Source of the DNA: CAZNYN01 sp964422205
GTDB lineage: Bacteria > Synergistota > Synergistia > Synergistales > Synergistaceae
Reading direction: 5' to 3'
NCBI GenBank assembly: GCA_964422205.1
Contig: CAYRAI010000002.1
Coordinates: 26,615-90,614 of the forward strand
DNA length: 64,000 bases
Under the pieces are notes generated by a model. That model ran no database searches. It was given only the letters and a program-made list of their open reading frames with translations, and was not told the DNA's origin. Position numbers and translations under genes: made by a program. Numbering within the stretch: the first letter of the stretch is position 1; every line of letters begins with the position of its first letter. Of this stretch, positions 34,995-43,040 are shown in pieces.

Positions 34995-36158
34995 TTAGTC
35001 AAAAACAACTCTGCCTTCTGGTGCTTTGGATGGATCTTTAAAGAAAACTCCAAGGCCCTTCTCGACAACTTCCGCATATTTCGGAACATTTGTGACTGTA
35101 ACGGCCTTATCTGGGTGAAGCATGCTGAATACTTCAGCGCTCTTCAAAACGCTTGAAAGATGGCGCCCCACTCTCTGGTCTATGGGCCAGCCGTTTTCGT
35201 CGATGGGAGAGTAGAGAAGTCCGTGTTTGCCTGCCATTACGACAAATTCATCTTTGCCAGTCATAACAAGCTTTTCGTCCGTAATACCGCGGATACGGTC
35301 AAGGTAGGGTTCCGCGACTTCAAAGAGTATGGATATCGCTCTTGTGTGGTCTCCTACTTCACGGTGGGAAAGGCCGTGAAGAGCTTTCGGAGAGAACTCC
35401 ATATTAAGAGGAACGGGGAACTCCTCGGCGGTAAGTGTCATGGATGTCATAGCGGCTATCTCCTGACCCTTTTCATGAGTTACGACCGTGTTGATAACGG
35501 GATACTCAAGCTCAGCTTCGTGAAGGTCAATAAAGAGGTCAACTTTCTCTGCTTCTATGAGCTTTGTGTAAGCCGCGCATGTACGCTCGACGATAAGTCC
35601 GTTTTTGCGTCCCGGCCATGTTCTGTTCAGGTTGCGGATATCCATATAGGCTAGCATCTGTCCGCTAGGATAGTGGATGTAAACTTCCGGGTCGGGCCAT
35701 GAGTCAAGCTGGCTTGCGGAACGATCGCCTACGCGCCATGTCTTTTTGCCCCACGGTGTCTCTATGCTGCAGTATTCCGTGTAGGCTTCGCCGTTTCTCG
35801 TGGTAAGAGAGGCGCTTCTGTTCGCGCGGTTTACAACAATGAGGCGTCCCGCATCAAGTTTGGCGTTCTCTATGAGAAGAGCGGTCGAGATATTTGTGGC
35901 AGGCTCTTCGGGGTGTGTGCTTCCGATAACCATTATTGTCCCGCCGGGCTTGCCGCTGTCAATGATATAAATGTTGCTGTCATTGACAGACCCCTTCATC
36001 TGAGGTTCGTAGTCGGAGAGCTTCTTTACCGTGGTCTGTTCTCCGATAACTGTGGGTTCCTGGAAGTGGCGCATCTTGTAGAAGCTCGAGCCTGCGACAG
36101 AAGCTGCGGCTACGGCAACTATCAAAGCAATAATCTTTACTTTATTTGTCATATTCAT
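34995..36158 (-). CDS. Exported succinylglutamate desuccinylase/aspartoacylase-like hydrolase (M14 family)
   Basis: Predicted zinc amidohydrolase with an N-terminal signal anchor (about residues 6-26). Zinc ligands are likely His82 and Glu85 in GSTHPEEPA and His213 in FIDLHEAE, with a possible catalytic Glu in ILFEVAEP, matching the AstE/AspA pattern. I chose ATG 36158 with AGGTG 6 nt upstream; an in-frame GTG 36167 lies within that site. About 387 residues. AstE/AspA proteins are usually cytoplasmic, so an exported version beside a permease and a C69 dipeptidase is notable. The substrate may be an N-acyl amino acid or peptide (inferred). Confidence 0.85.
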   Translation of the reverse strand: MNMTNKVKIIALIVAVAAASVAGSSFYKMRHFQEPTVIGEQTTVKKLSDYEPQMKGSVNDSNIYIIDSGKPGGTIMVIGSTHPEEPATNISTALLIENAKLDAGRLIVVNRANRSASLTTRNGEAYTEYCSIETPWGKKTWRVGDRSASQLDSWPDPEVYIHYPSGQMLAYMDIRNLNRTWPGRKNGLIVERTCAAYTKLIEAEKVDLFIDLHEAELEYPVINTVVTHEKGQEIAAMTSMTLTAEEFPVPLNMEFSPKALHGLSHREVGDHTRAISILFEVAEPYLDRIRGITDEKLVMTGKDEFVVMAGKHGLLYSPIDENGWPIDQRVGRHLSSVLKSAEVFSMLHPDKAVTVTNVPKYAEVVEKGLGVFFKDPSKAPEGRVVFD

Positions 36159-36167
36159 AAAAGGCAC

Positions 36168-36332
36168 CTACTTTATGCGAAGAAGACGGAGAACAAAAGG
36201 AATAAGAACTATTATGTAGAGAATAGATTCCTGCGCGTTCTTTGTCTTATAAGCATTCCAGCAGATCGCGGCGGTAAAGAAAGCCGCAATTGCGTAGTAC
36301 GAACATGTTATCAAGCTGTTTAAAGCTAACAT
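36168..36332 (-). CDS. 54-residue two-helix membrane protein
   Basis: Small protein starting MLALNSLITCSYYAIA with two hydrophobic stretches (about 10-25 and 34-50) and a basic end LRLLRIK. The start at 36332 has GGAGG exactly 7 nt upstream, so a small gene is well supported. It lies 17 bp after the permease stop codon and 9 bp before the deacylase start. It could be a small permease subunit or stabiliser, comparable in position but not in sequence to DctQ; I do not recognise the family. Confidence 0.75.
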   Translation of the reverse strand: MLALNSLITCSYYAIAAFFTAAICWNAYKTKNAQESILYIIVLIPFVLRLLRIK

Positions 36333-36349
36333 CTTCATTCCTCCCCTGT

Positions 36350-37648
36350 CTACTTGGCCAAGAACGACAGAGCCTTGCTGAAAACAAGGAACAGTGTGCA
36401 TGCTGTCGCTATTGCAATAAACGGAACCGTACAAGCGGCCACGAATTCTTTGTAGTACTTGCCTTTGTAGTTAAGCTCCATTACGGATGCTCTTCCTACA
36501 ACGGCGGTAGGCGGCAGACAGTCTCCGAGCGGCCACAGAACTGACATGGCGGAAAGCGCTATTATCGGATCAAGTCCTCTCATATTGAAGAGCATTATGA
36601 GCGGGACTCCGATAAGAGGGGCGACAGCGTATTGAAGCAGTCCTTCCGAGAGAGGAAGAATAAAGAACAGTGTCGCAAAGAGTGTCGTAAGAGGCAGAGT
36701 TACTATCAAAAGAGATATAAGCCCGCGTGCTCCCGTAAGAGCCATAACCTGGTTCAAAGCTCCGACAACAACCATGATTCCGACAAGGGGAAGGAGGTTG
36801 TGGACTGTGTTTGTGGCAACTGTCCAAACATTAAGTTTGATCGGGCTTACCGCAAGCATAACTATAGAAGAGAGAACGAATATAAGTGGAAGACCCATAA
36901 TCGGGAAGCTGAAAGGAGCGACACGTCCCGCCACTATCAGTCCGCAGAGTACCACGAAGGGAAGAACTACACGTCCCCAGCACATCTTTGCGGGCGGTTC
37001 GGGCAAAATATCAAGTACCTGCTTCTCGTCGATGGGTGTACCTTTCCATGCAAGGTAGAACATAGAAAACACAGCGCCGAATATTGAAAGAACAGCCAAC
37101 GGATAAGTAAAGCCGACATAAGGCATGTTCGCGCCTGCTGCTGCCATCATAGCCCAGAGGTTAATGGGAGGTGCGGCCGCGCTCATTGCGGCAGTAAGAA
37201 AGATAGCCGCGGTTCTCTTTGTTTCATTTACTCCCATGACGGCCAAGACCGAACCGACAAGCCCTCCGACGGTAAGAACCGTAGTAGCGCCGGAGCCGGT
37301 AAGTGCACCTGGGATAAGCATGACAAGTGTAAGGAGAAGGAGGCATATCGCACGGCGGCTTTTAAACATAGCAACTATTCTGCGAACGATAAAAGCTACT
37401 CCGCCGGATTCCTTCACAAGTGTCATAAAGAATGTCGCTGTAATAAATATCAGGCATACGTCAAAATATGTAAACATACCCTCCACGAGGTGGCGTATCG
37501 GGAGAATCTCTCCCGAATACACCACACCGTGATAAAGAGCCGCCGCGCAGGCTGACGCAAGCATGGAAAGCTCTGTTGTCAGTTTTAGCTTGGCTATAAG
37601 AAAGACCACCACAATGATGGCCAAAATGGTGTAGGCGTAAGTGAACAT
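36350..37648 (-). CDS. Ion-transporter-superfamily permease (DctM/DcuC/CitMHS-like)
   Basis: Polytopic inner-membrane carrier of 432 residues with about eleven hydrophobic segments. LIPGALTGSGATTVLTVGGLVG and the second-half LPLSEGLLQYAVAPLIG and MSVLWPLGDCLPPTAVVGR recall the repeat halves of ion-transporter carriers for organic anions. There is no DctP-type binding protein in the cassette, but a small secreted protein precedes it. Substrate unknown. GAAGGCG precedes the ATG at 37648. It lies 12 bp after the upstream secreted-protein gene. Confidence 0.8.
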   Translation of the reverse strand: MFTYAYTILAIIVVVFLIAKLKLTTELSMLASACAAALYHGVVYSGEILPIRHLVEGMFTYFDVCLIFITATFFMTLVKESGGVAFIVRRIVAMFKSRRAICLLLLTLVMLIPGALTGSGATTVLTVGGLVGSVLAVMGVNETKRTAAIFLTAAMSAAAPPINLWAMMAAAGANMPYVGFTYPLAVLSIFGAVFSMFYLAWKGTPIDEKQVLDILPEPPAKMCWGRVVLPFVVLCGLIVAGRVAPFSFPIMGLPLIFVLSSIVMLAVSPIKLNVWTVATNTVHNLLPLVGIMVVVGALNQVMALTGARGLISLLIVTLPLTTLFATLFFILPLSEGLLQYAVAPLIGVPLIMLFNMRGLDPIIALSAMSVLWPLGDCLPPTAVVGRASVMELNYKGKYYKEFVAACTVPFIAIATACTLFLVFSKALSFLAK

Positions 37649-37660
37649 ATGATACGCCTT

Positions 37661-38209
37661 CTACTTCTTCAGTTCCGCGAGTTTTTTACCTAAGTCGAGA
37701 GCGTCCTTGGCAATTATCATCTCTTTGCCGAGTTCTTTGGCATACTTTGTGAAAAACCCGTCTTTGTTGCTGTCAGCAATTATCAGGATATAGTCGGAAA
37801 GGGGCATTACAGCCTTTATTGACTTCATGTCCGATGCGTCCGTGCGGCGCGCCATTCCTTCAACCTGAGCTCCTATTACTGTCATACCGAGCTTTTTGGC
37901 TTCTTTAATAAGAGCTTCGCAGCGCTTGATTTCTTTGTCGACATCTGTTCCCGCGGCTCCCATGCCTTTTCCGCTTGTTCCGGCCGTTACTACAAGCGTC
38001 TTATAGCCTTTGCCTGCAAGATCCTTGGCTGTAAGTGCGTTGTTGTGCTCCGCAGGAGTAACCTTTGCCTGAACGGCCGACATCTTAAGCATCATTGCAC
38101 CCGGTGTCTGTCCGCATGTTGTTGCAATAATAGGTGTCTTCAGTTCTGCGGCTGATGCAGACACTGCAAATCCCAGCAGCAATACAAGCATACATACTAT
38201 CTTTTTCAT
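37661..38209 (-). CDS. Small secreted protein (DUF6305-like), first gene of permease cassette
   Basis: 182 residues with a signal peptide (MKKIVCMLVLLLGFAVSASA, cleavage before AELKTP). The mature part reads TPIIATTCGQTPGAMMLKMSAV, LVVTAGTSGKGMGAAGTDVDKEI and VIGAQVEG, an alternating beta/alpha pattern with glycine turns. From memory it resembles proteins annotated DUF6305; this is unverified. A strong AAGGAGG precedes the ATG and a promoter lies 66-94 bp upstream. It may act as an extracytoplasmic solute-handling partner of the downstream permease (inferred). Confidence 0.75.
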   Translation of the reverse strand: MKKIVCMLVLLLGFAVSASAAELKTPIIATTCGQTPGAMMLKMSAVQAKVTPAEHNNALTAKDLAGKGYKTLVVTAGTSGKGMGAAGTDVDKEIKRCEALIKEAKKLGMTVIGAQVEGMARRTDASDMKSIKAVMPLSDYILIIADSNKDGFFTKYAKELGKEMIIAKDALDLGKKLAELKK

Positions 38210-38274
38210 ATTAACTTCCTCCTTGGTATTTTGTTCGCCGGATATAACTTATCTATCATCCCCAGCGTGTATGA

Positions 38275-38303
38275 ATTTTAGTCGACAAAGTTAGATATAG
38301 CAA
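38275..38303 (-). promoter_or_regulatory. Promoter of the secreted-protein/permease cassette
   Basis: TTGCTA (38298-38303) and TAAAAT (38275-38280) with 17 bp spacing, reading toward the gene at 37661-38209. Confidence 0.6.
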
Positions 38304-38896
38304 GGGTTTATGGGCCTTAGTGGTAATTTTACAATAACGGCAGACAAATAAAATATTAATATACATTCTTTTTCTGCCGGCGCAGATTGCTGAAATAATT
38401 ATAAGTATTCCAACTTACACCGGCCCGCAAAAATACTCTGCCTTTCAAACCTTGACTGTGTAAGAGAGTACAGGATGTCAGTGCGTGATGTTTATCACAT
38501 GTTTGACGGACAAAGGACTGGGTTTTGATATATCCGGGCATAAAAACACAAAACTTTAATTCAAAAAACATAGGATGAAAAATGCCTCAAAATCTAATCA
38601 ATTTGTAAATTTTTATAAAAAAATATCAATATACTTATTTTATATTACCTTTATTCATTTATTACTTTTGACACTTATTTGACATTTTTGCCTGACAATA
38701 TAAGTTTAAGTTGGAAAATCCCAATGTGTTTTGCTCCTATTTTGTCTATTTTGGGTTACTTTAAAAAATGGTAAAATCAGCAATTTTTACGATTTTTTAA
38801 AAATACCTGCTTCAAAATTAATTTTTAGAATTAAATCTACAACAAATCGCTAAAACTGTGGAGATATTTTACGCTTCATGAAGTAGAATATATCTT
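38304..38896. other. AT-rich intergenic region between divergent operons
   Basis: About 590 bp without a credible gene. It is much more AT-rich than its neighbours, with poly-A/T tracts typical of a regulatory or nucleoid-protein-bound region. It holds the palindrome at 38484-38499 and two TTGAC(A) boxes near 38668-38685 that could be part of an mnmA promoter, but no well-spaced -10 box was found. The ORF at 38356-38571 looks spurious. Confidence 0.7.
38484..38499. promoter_or_regulatory. CRP/FNR-type palindrome
   Basis: CGTGA-N6-TCACA, which also reads GTGAT-N4-ATCAC, close to the CRP/FNR family operator consensus. It lies about 180 bp upstream of the cassette promoter at 38275 and about 400 bp upstream of mnmA, so its target is unclear. 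Confidence 0.4.
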
Positions 38897-39976
38897 ATGA
38901 AAAAAATACTTGTACCGTCATTTGGAAACTTTAAATTGAATAAAGCCTCGGATAAAAAAAACATCGTCGTTCTGATGAGCGGCGGTGTAGACTCAAGCGC
39001 GGCCGCTCTGTTTTTTAAGCGCGAAGGCATGAATGTTGCGGGAGTCACTATGAATATATCCAATGACAGGTCCGCCTGCGAATCTGCGGCAAAAGTGTGC
39101 GAGGCTCTATCCATTCCACACTTTTACACCGATATAGCGGATGAGTTCAGAGCCTGCGTCTCATCACCCTTCTGTGAATCATATCTTTTGGGAAGAACTC
39201 CCAATCCGTGCGCGGACTGCAACGAGCTCATAAAATTCGGGCTTCTGTGGGACATAATAGAAGAGAGCTTCGGAGACAACCTGCTTGTTTCGACGGGGCA
39301 CTACGCGAAGATAATAAGAAGGGAGGGACAGACATACTTGGCACGCGCCTCTAACAGAAAAAAGGACCAGTCGTATTTTATGAGCGGAATCAAAAAAGCG
39401 CGCATTGCAAAGATGGTGCTTCCTCTGGCGGATTTTACAAAGGAGGAGACCCGCGCTCTCGTGAGAAGTGAAGGGCTTCCCGTGGCAGAAAGACCGGAGA
39501 GTATGGAGATATGTTTCGCCTCGGAGAGTGATTACAGAAGAATAATCGAAGCTCCGTCAGTACACGGCCCTATAACAGACACTTCCGGAAAGGTAATCGG
39601 AGAGCACACAGGCATTGCCAATTACACTTTAGGACAGCGCAAGGGTCTTGGCATAGCGTGGAAAAGGCCTCTGTTTGTAACAGAGATACGTCCGTGCGAC
39701 AATACAATAGTGGTGTCGGAGAGAGAAGCCGCCTTCTCGGATGTTGTCAGAGCATCGGGCGTAAATATTCAGGCCGATGAGTTTATCTGCAGCGGAAACG
39801 TTCTTTACGGCAAGATACGCTCTCAGGGAGAACCCGAAGAGTGCACTGTAACTTTCACATCTGACGGAGCTGCGGAAGCAAGATTTAAAAAACCGGTATT
39901 CGCCCCGGCTCCGGGACAGCGCCTTGTGCTTTACACGGGGGAAGGAATTCTTGCCGCGGGCGGCTCTATAATCTGA
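38897..39976 (+). CDS. mnmA: tRNA-specific 2-thiouridylase MnmA
   Basis: Thiolates U34 of Lys, Glu and Gln tRNAs. The 359 residues have the PP-loop VLMSGGVDSSAAALFF (24-39), the catalytic cysteine in TPNPCADCNELIKFG, TGHYAKI, KKDQSYFM and the second cysteine in SMEICFAS, then the C-terminal beta-barrel with NYTLGQRKGLGIA. The first about 20 residues precede the PP-loop and are longer than usual. No clear ribosome binding site precedes the ATG at 38897, so translation may be weak or leaderless. A terminator follows. Confidence 0.93.
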   Translation: MKKILVPSFGNFKLNKASDKKNIVVLMSGGVDSSAAALFFKREGMNVAGVTMNISNDRSACESAAKVCEALSIPHFYTDIADEFRACVSSPFCESYLLGRTPNPCADCNELIKFGLLWDIIEESFGDNLLVSTGHYAKIIRREGQTYLARASNRKKDQSYFMSGIKKARIAKMVLPLADFTKEETRALVRSEGLPVAERPESMEICFASESDYRRIIEAPSVHGPITDTSGKVIGEHTGIANYTLGQRKGLGIAWKRPLFVTEIRPCDNTIVVSEREAAFSDVVRASGVNIQADEFICSGNVLYGKIRSQGEPEECTVTFTSDGAAEARFKKPVFAPAPGQRLVLYTGEGILAAGGSII

Positions 39977-39977
39977 C

Positions 39978-40023
39978 GAGACTGATATTCCTTTAAATTA
40001 AAGCCGATATAGTCTCTTTTTTT
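39978..40023 (+). terminator. Terminator after mnmA
   Basis: GAGACT / AGTCTC arms (39978-40016) with additional partial pairing inside, followed by a run of Ts, immediately past the mnmA stop codon. Confidence 0.65.
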
Positions 40024-40084
40024 CCTTACATCTGATACAATATATTTATAAATATATGAGCACTATCAGGGGGCTGCATATGGC

Positions 40085-41758
40085 ATGACACTTCGAAGAA
40101 AGACACAGGTAACTCTCGGTATCTTAATGCTTCTTTTGCTGCTTGTACTGGATTGGACTTTTACAAGTTTTCTGCGCCAGTCCGCGGAACAGTCCGACAA
40201 GGAACGTATATTGCAGAATCTTTCCCGTGTATCGGTATCCGTTAACGCCGAAGCTCAAACCTTAGCGGCTATAGCAGGGAACTGGGCCTATTCTGATTCA
40301 ACATGGAACTATATGAGATCAATGAACAGCGATTATGTACTTAAAGTTCTTAACAGAGATGTCCTTACTGATATAGGCATCTCATCTCTTATTTTTGTTG
40401 ACAACAAACGCGATGTTACCCTCTTTAAAGATTACAGCCGCCCAGACGAGCCGTCCGCGCCCCAGGATGAATATACGACGATATTCAGCAATCCCGACAA
40501 CAATGAGCTTTTTAACAATGAAAACAAGGACGGCACAAGCGGCATAGTTCTTCAGGGAGATGAAGCACTGCTGTTTTCCGTAAAGCCCATACTAAAGTCC
40601 AACAAGCAGGGGCCTCAGGCAGGCTATCTTCTTGCGACAAAAAAACTCAGCCCAACTTTGATAAACAGCATTTCCAGAAACCTAGGCTTTTCCTTTGCCG
40701 TTGAGCCTATAACCGAAGCTGAAAGCAAATCAGAATCGTTACCCGTTACAGTTATACGAAAGATACAGTCCAAAGACACCTCTATTTCGGCAAAGATGCT
40801 TGTCCGCGACCACAGGGGGGCTCCCGCCTTCTGGGTTATGGGAATACTGCCGAAACAGGATATCACAGAGACAGAGAGAAAGATGCAGATACTATTCCTT
40901 ATTATTGCCGCAGGGGCCATCTTCCTCTGCTTCGTCTTTGACATCTTCTTTAAGCGCACCTTTACAAACAGAATGAAGCGCCTGCAGAACGAAGTCGAAG
41001 CAATAAGAGACGAATCTCCAAACAACAAACAGAGTATAACGACAGACAACAGACGGGATGAAATAAGCAGTCTCCAGAGAGTTCTCTATGACAGCTACGC
41101 ATACAACGACTATAAGACGGAAAAAATGCAGAACCTCGACCGCATCAGCATCATGGTATACGAAAGATTCGCTCAGGCGGGAAACAGGCTGTGCTACAAA
41201 ACTCTTGAGGATATCGCTTCTGCCATAACTCCGGGAGACGAAAAGTACCGCGCCAGCATAGTGCGCGCCGCAAAGAAGACATGGCACTTCTGCCGCTCTT
41301 TGGGAATGAAGGAAGAAGAACTGCTTTACTCGTACCTCGGAGCTCTCTTCAGCCGCATAGGGCTTCTGGGTCTTCCGACAGAGATAAGGGACAAGAACAC
41401 GCCTCTTACTCCTCACGAGCTCCGAGAATACCAGAAATACCCGATAATATCAAAGGATATTATGGAAAACGTCGAACTTCTGCGCCCGGCCTACCACATT
41501 CCTCTCTCATGGAATGAGAACTGGGATGGAACAGGTTTCCCCCATGCAAGCACCGGAAGCTCAATTAATATTTCGGCACGTATCTTCGCAATAGTGAACG
41601 AATGGAACGAAATGACACGCCCGTGGATGGGACGCAAACTTCCGACAGAACAGGAAGTGGAAGACAAACTCCGCTCAATGGAAGGAACCAGGCTTGACCC
41701 CCAGCTTACGGAAAAATTTATACAAATGCTGAAGGAAAATTCTCAGCATAAAGATTAA
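40085..41758 (+). CDS. CHASE4 sensor with degenerate HD-GYP domain
   Basis: Membrane sensor of 557 residues: TM1 (10-28), an extracytoplasmic domain (about 30-265, with NWAYSDSTWNYM as in CHASE4), TM2 (268-289), a HAMP-like linker (290-345) and a C-terminal HD-GYP-like domain (about 350-550). Catalytic residues are lost: the HD pair of LLHDIGK is FS (422-423), the histidine of the THPxIG helix is Tyr, and HHERWDG is WNENWDG. It probably binds rather than hydrolyses cyclic nucleotides, or signals by conformational change. AGGGGG lies about 11 nt before the ATG. Confidence 0.82.
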   Translation: MTLRRKTQVTLGILMLLLLLVLDWTFTSFLRQSAEQSDKERILQNLSRVSVSVNAEAQTLAAIAGNWAYSDSTWNYMRSMNSDYVLKVLNRDVLTDIGISSLIFVDNKRDVTLFKDYSRPDEPSAPQDEYTTIFSNPDNNELFNNENKDGTSGIVLQGDEALLFSVKPILKSNKQGPQAGYLLATKKLSPTLINSISRNLGFSFAVEPITEAESKSESLPVTVIRKIQSKDTSISAKMLVRDHRGAPAFWVMGILPKQDITETERKMQILFLIIAAGAIFLCFVFDIFFKRTFTNRMKRLQNEVEAIRDESPNNKQSITTDNRRDEISSLQRVLYDSYAYNDYKTEKMQNLDRISIMVYERFAQAGNRLCYKTLEDIASAITPGDEKYRASIVRAAKKTWHFCRSLGMKEEELLYSYLGALFSRIGLLGLPTEIRDKNTPLTPHELREYQKYPIISKDIMENVELLRPAYHIPLSWNENWDGTGFPHASTGSSINISARIFAIVNEWNEMTRPWMGRKLPTEQEVEDKLRSMEGTRLDPQLTEKFIQMLKENSQHKD

Positions 41759-41766
41759 AAACATCG

Positions 41767-41799
41767 CAAGGCGCTGTTAACTTTATAAACGGCGCCTTG
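41767..41799 (+). terminator. Hairpin after the CHASE4 gene
   Basis: CAAGGCGC / GCGCCTTG stem (41767-41799) just past the stop codon; the downstream tract is T-rich but interrupted, so termination may be moderate. Confidence 0.6.
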
Positions 41800-41859
41800 T
41801 CGCTGTATTTGTACTGATTATTATTTTATTGTTTTTAACTTCGGAAGGAGTTCCACCAC

Positions 41860-43017
41860 ATGTCAATATATATGAATAACGCGGCCACAACATGGCCTAA
41901 ACCTAAAGAGACTGCGGAGGCGGTCTTTGACTTTATGACAAACCACGGAGCCAACCTCGCAAGGGGCGCGGCCTCGAACAGGGATATAGAGACTCTCGAC
42001 AGCGTATACACCTGCCGCAAAACCTTAGCCGATATGTTCGGCGGCTACGAGAGGCGCAATGCAAAGTTTGTCTCCCTGACATCAAATATTACAGAATCCC
42101 TCAATATCGTCCTAAAAGGAATGCTTCGCCCCGGCATGAAAGTGGTCACATCATCCATGGAGCACAACGCTGTTGTCCGTCCTCTGAGATCTGCGGAGCT
42201 CTCCGGTATTAGAATGAACGTGATTCAGTGCAGTCTGCGCGGTTTTCTCGATCCGCAGTCTGTCGACAAGGCTCTGCAGGATGGGGCTGACTTGGCGGTA
42301 TTCTCTCATTGCAGCAACGTCTGCGGAGCATTGCAGAACCTGGAAGCCATAGCCGAAGTCTGCGCCAAGCACAAGGTACCTCTCGTTGCGGACTGCGCAC
42401 AGACAGCCGGAATATTGCCCATAAATGCGGAAGAGCTCGGACTTGCCGCTCTCTGCTTTACGGGGCACAAGGCGCTCTTCGGCCCTCAGGGAACTGGCGG
42501 CATTATATGGAAGCCCGAATTTGCCGAAAGGTGCTCATGCTTTATCGAAGGAGGCACGGGCAGCCTCTCTCACGATGAACACCAGCCTCTTCAGATGCCC
42601 GACAAATTTGAAGCTGGAACTCCCAACCTGCCCGGAATCGCGGGGCTTCTTGCATCGCTCTCCTGGATAAAAACTACTGGAATGGAAAATATAAGAAAAA
42701 AAGAAGACGCTCTGGGCAAAAGGCTCGAAGAAGGGCTTCTCTCCATAGACGGGCTTAAAATTCACGGCCCTGCCGAGGACGACAGCCGCCTGCCCGTCTA
42801 TGCCGTAAATATAAGCGGCAAGGACAACGCCGTGCTCGCAATGCATCTTTCCGACAGATACGGAATAGAGACAAGACCGGGGCTTCACTGCTCGCCTTTC
42901 GCCCACAGAACACTGGGAACTTTCCCCGAAGGAGCTCTGCGCCTCTCGCCCGGCTTCTTCAACACGGAGGACGACATAGACCAAACAATCGACGCTTTGA
43001 GAACTCTCGCGAAATAG
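41860..43017 (+). CDS. Class V aminotransferase, cysteine desulfurase family
   Basis: PLP enzyme of 385 residues resembling the cysteine desulfurase-like family of anaerobes (TIGR01977 type). Visible marks: NNAATTWPKP near the start, SSMEHNAVVRPL, DCAQTAGILP, the PLP lysine in CFTGHKALFGPQGTGG, and the active-site loop cysteine in ETRPGLHCSPFAHRTLGTFPEGALRLSPGFFN (split around residues 331-360). No IscU or IscR nearby. GGAAGGAG precedes the ATG. Sulfur transfer, for example to MnmA, is possible; the target is unknown. Confidence 0.87.
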   Translation: MSIYMNNAATTWPKPKETAEAVFDFMTNHGANLARGAASNRDIETLDSVYTCRKTLADMFGGYERRNAKFVSLTSNITESLNIVLKGMLRPGMKVVTSSMEHNAVVRPLRSAELSGIRMNVIQCSLRGFLDPQSVDKALQDGADLAVFSHCSNVCGALQNLEAIAEVCAKHKVPLVADCAQTAGILPINAEELGLAALCFTGHKALFGPQGTGGIIWKPEFAERCSCFIEGGTGSLSHDEHQPLQMPDKFEAGTPNLPGIAGLLASLSWIKTTGMENIRKKEDALGKRLEEGLLSIDGLKIHGPAEDDSRLPVYAVNISGKDNAVLAMHLSDRYGIETRPGLHCSPFAHRTLGTFPEGALRLSPGFFNTEDDIDQTIDALRTLAK

Positions 43018-43040
43018 CCTTTTTCTCTTTCCGTCCGCGA

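Noticed and set aside
38356..38571. 71-residue minus-strand ORF in the AT-rich region
   Set aside because: Low-quality composition, no ribosome binding site and overlap with the CRP/FNR-like palindrome.
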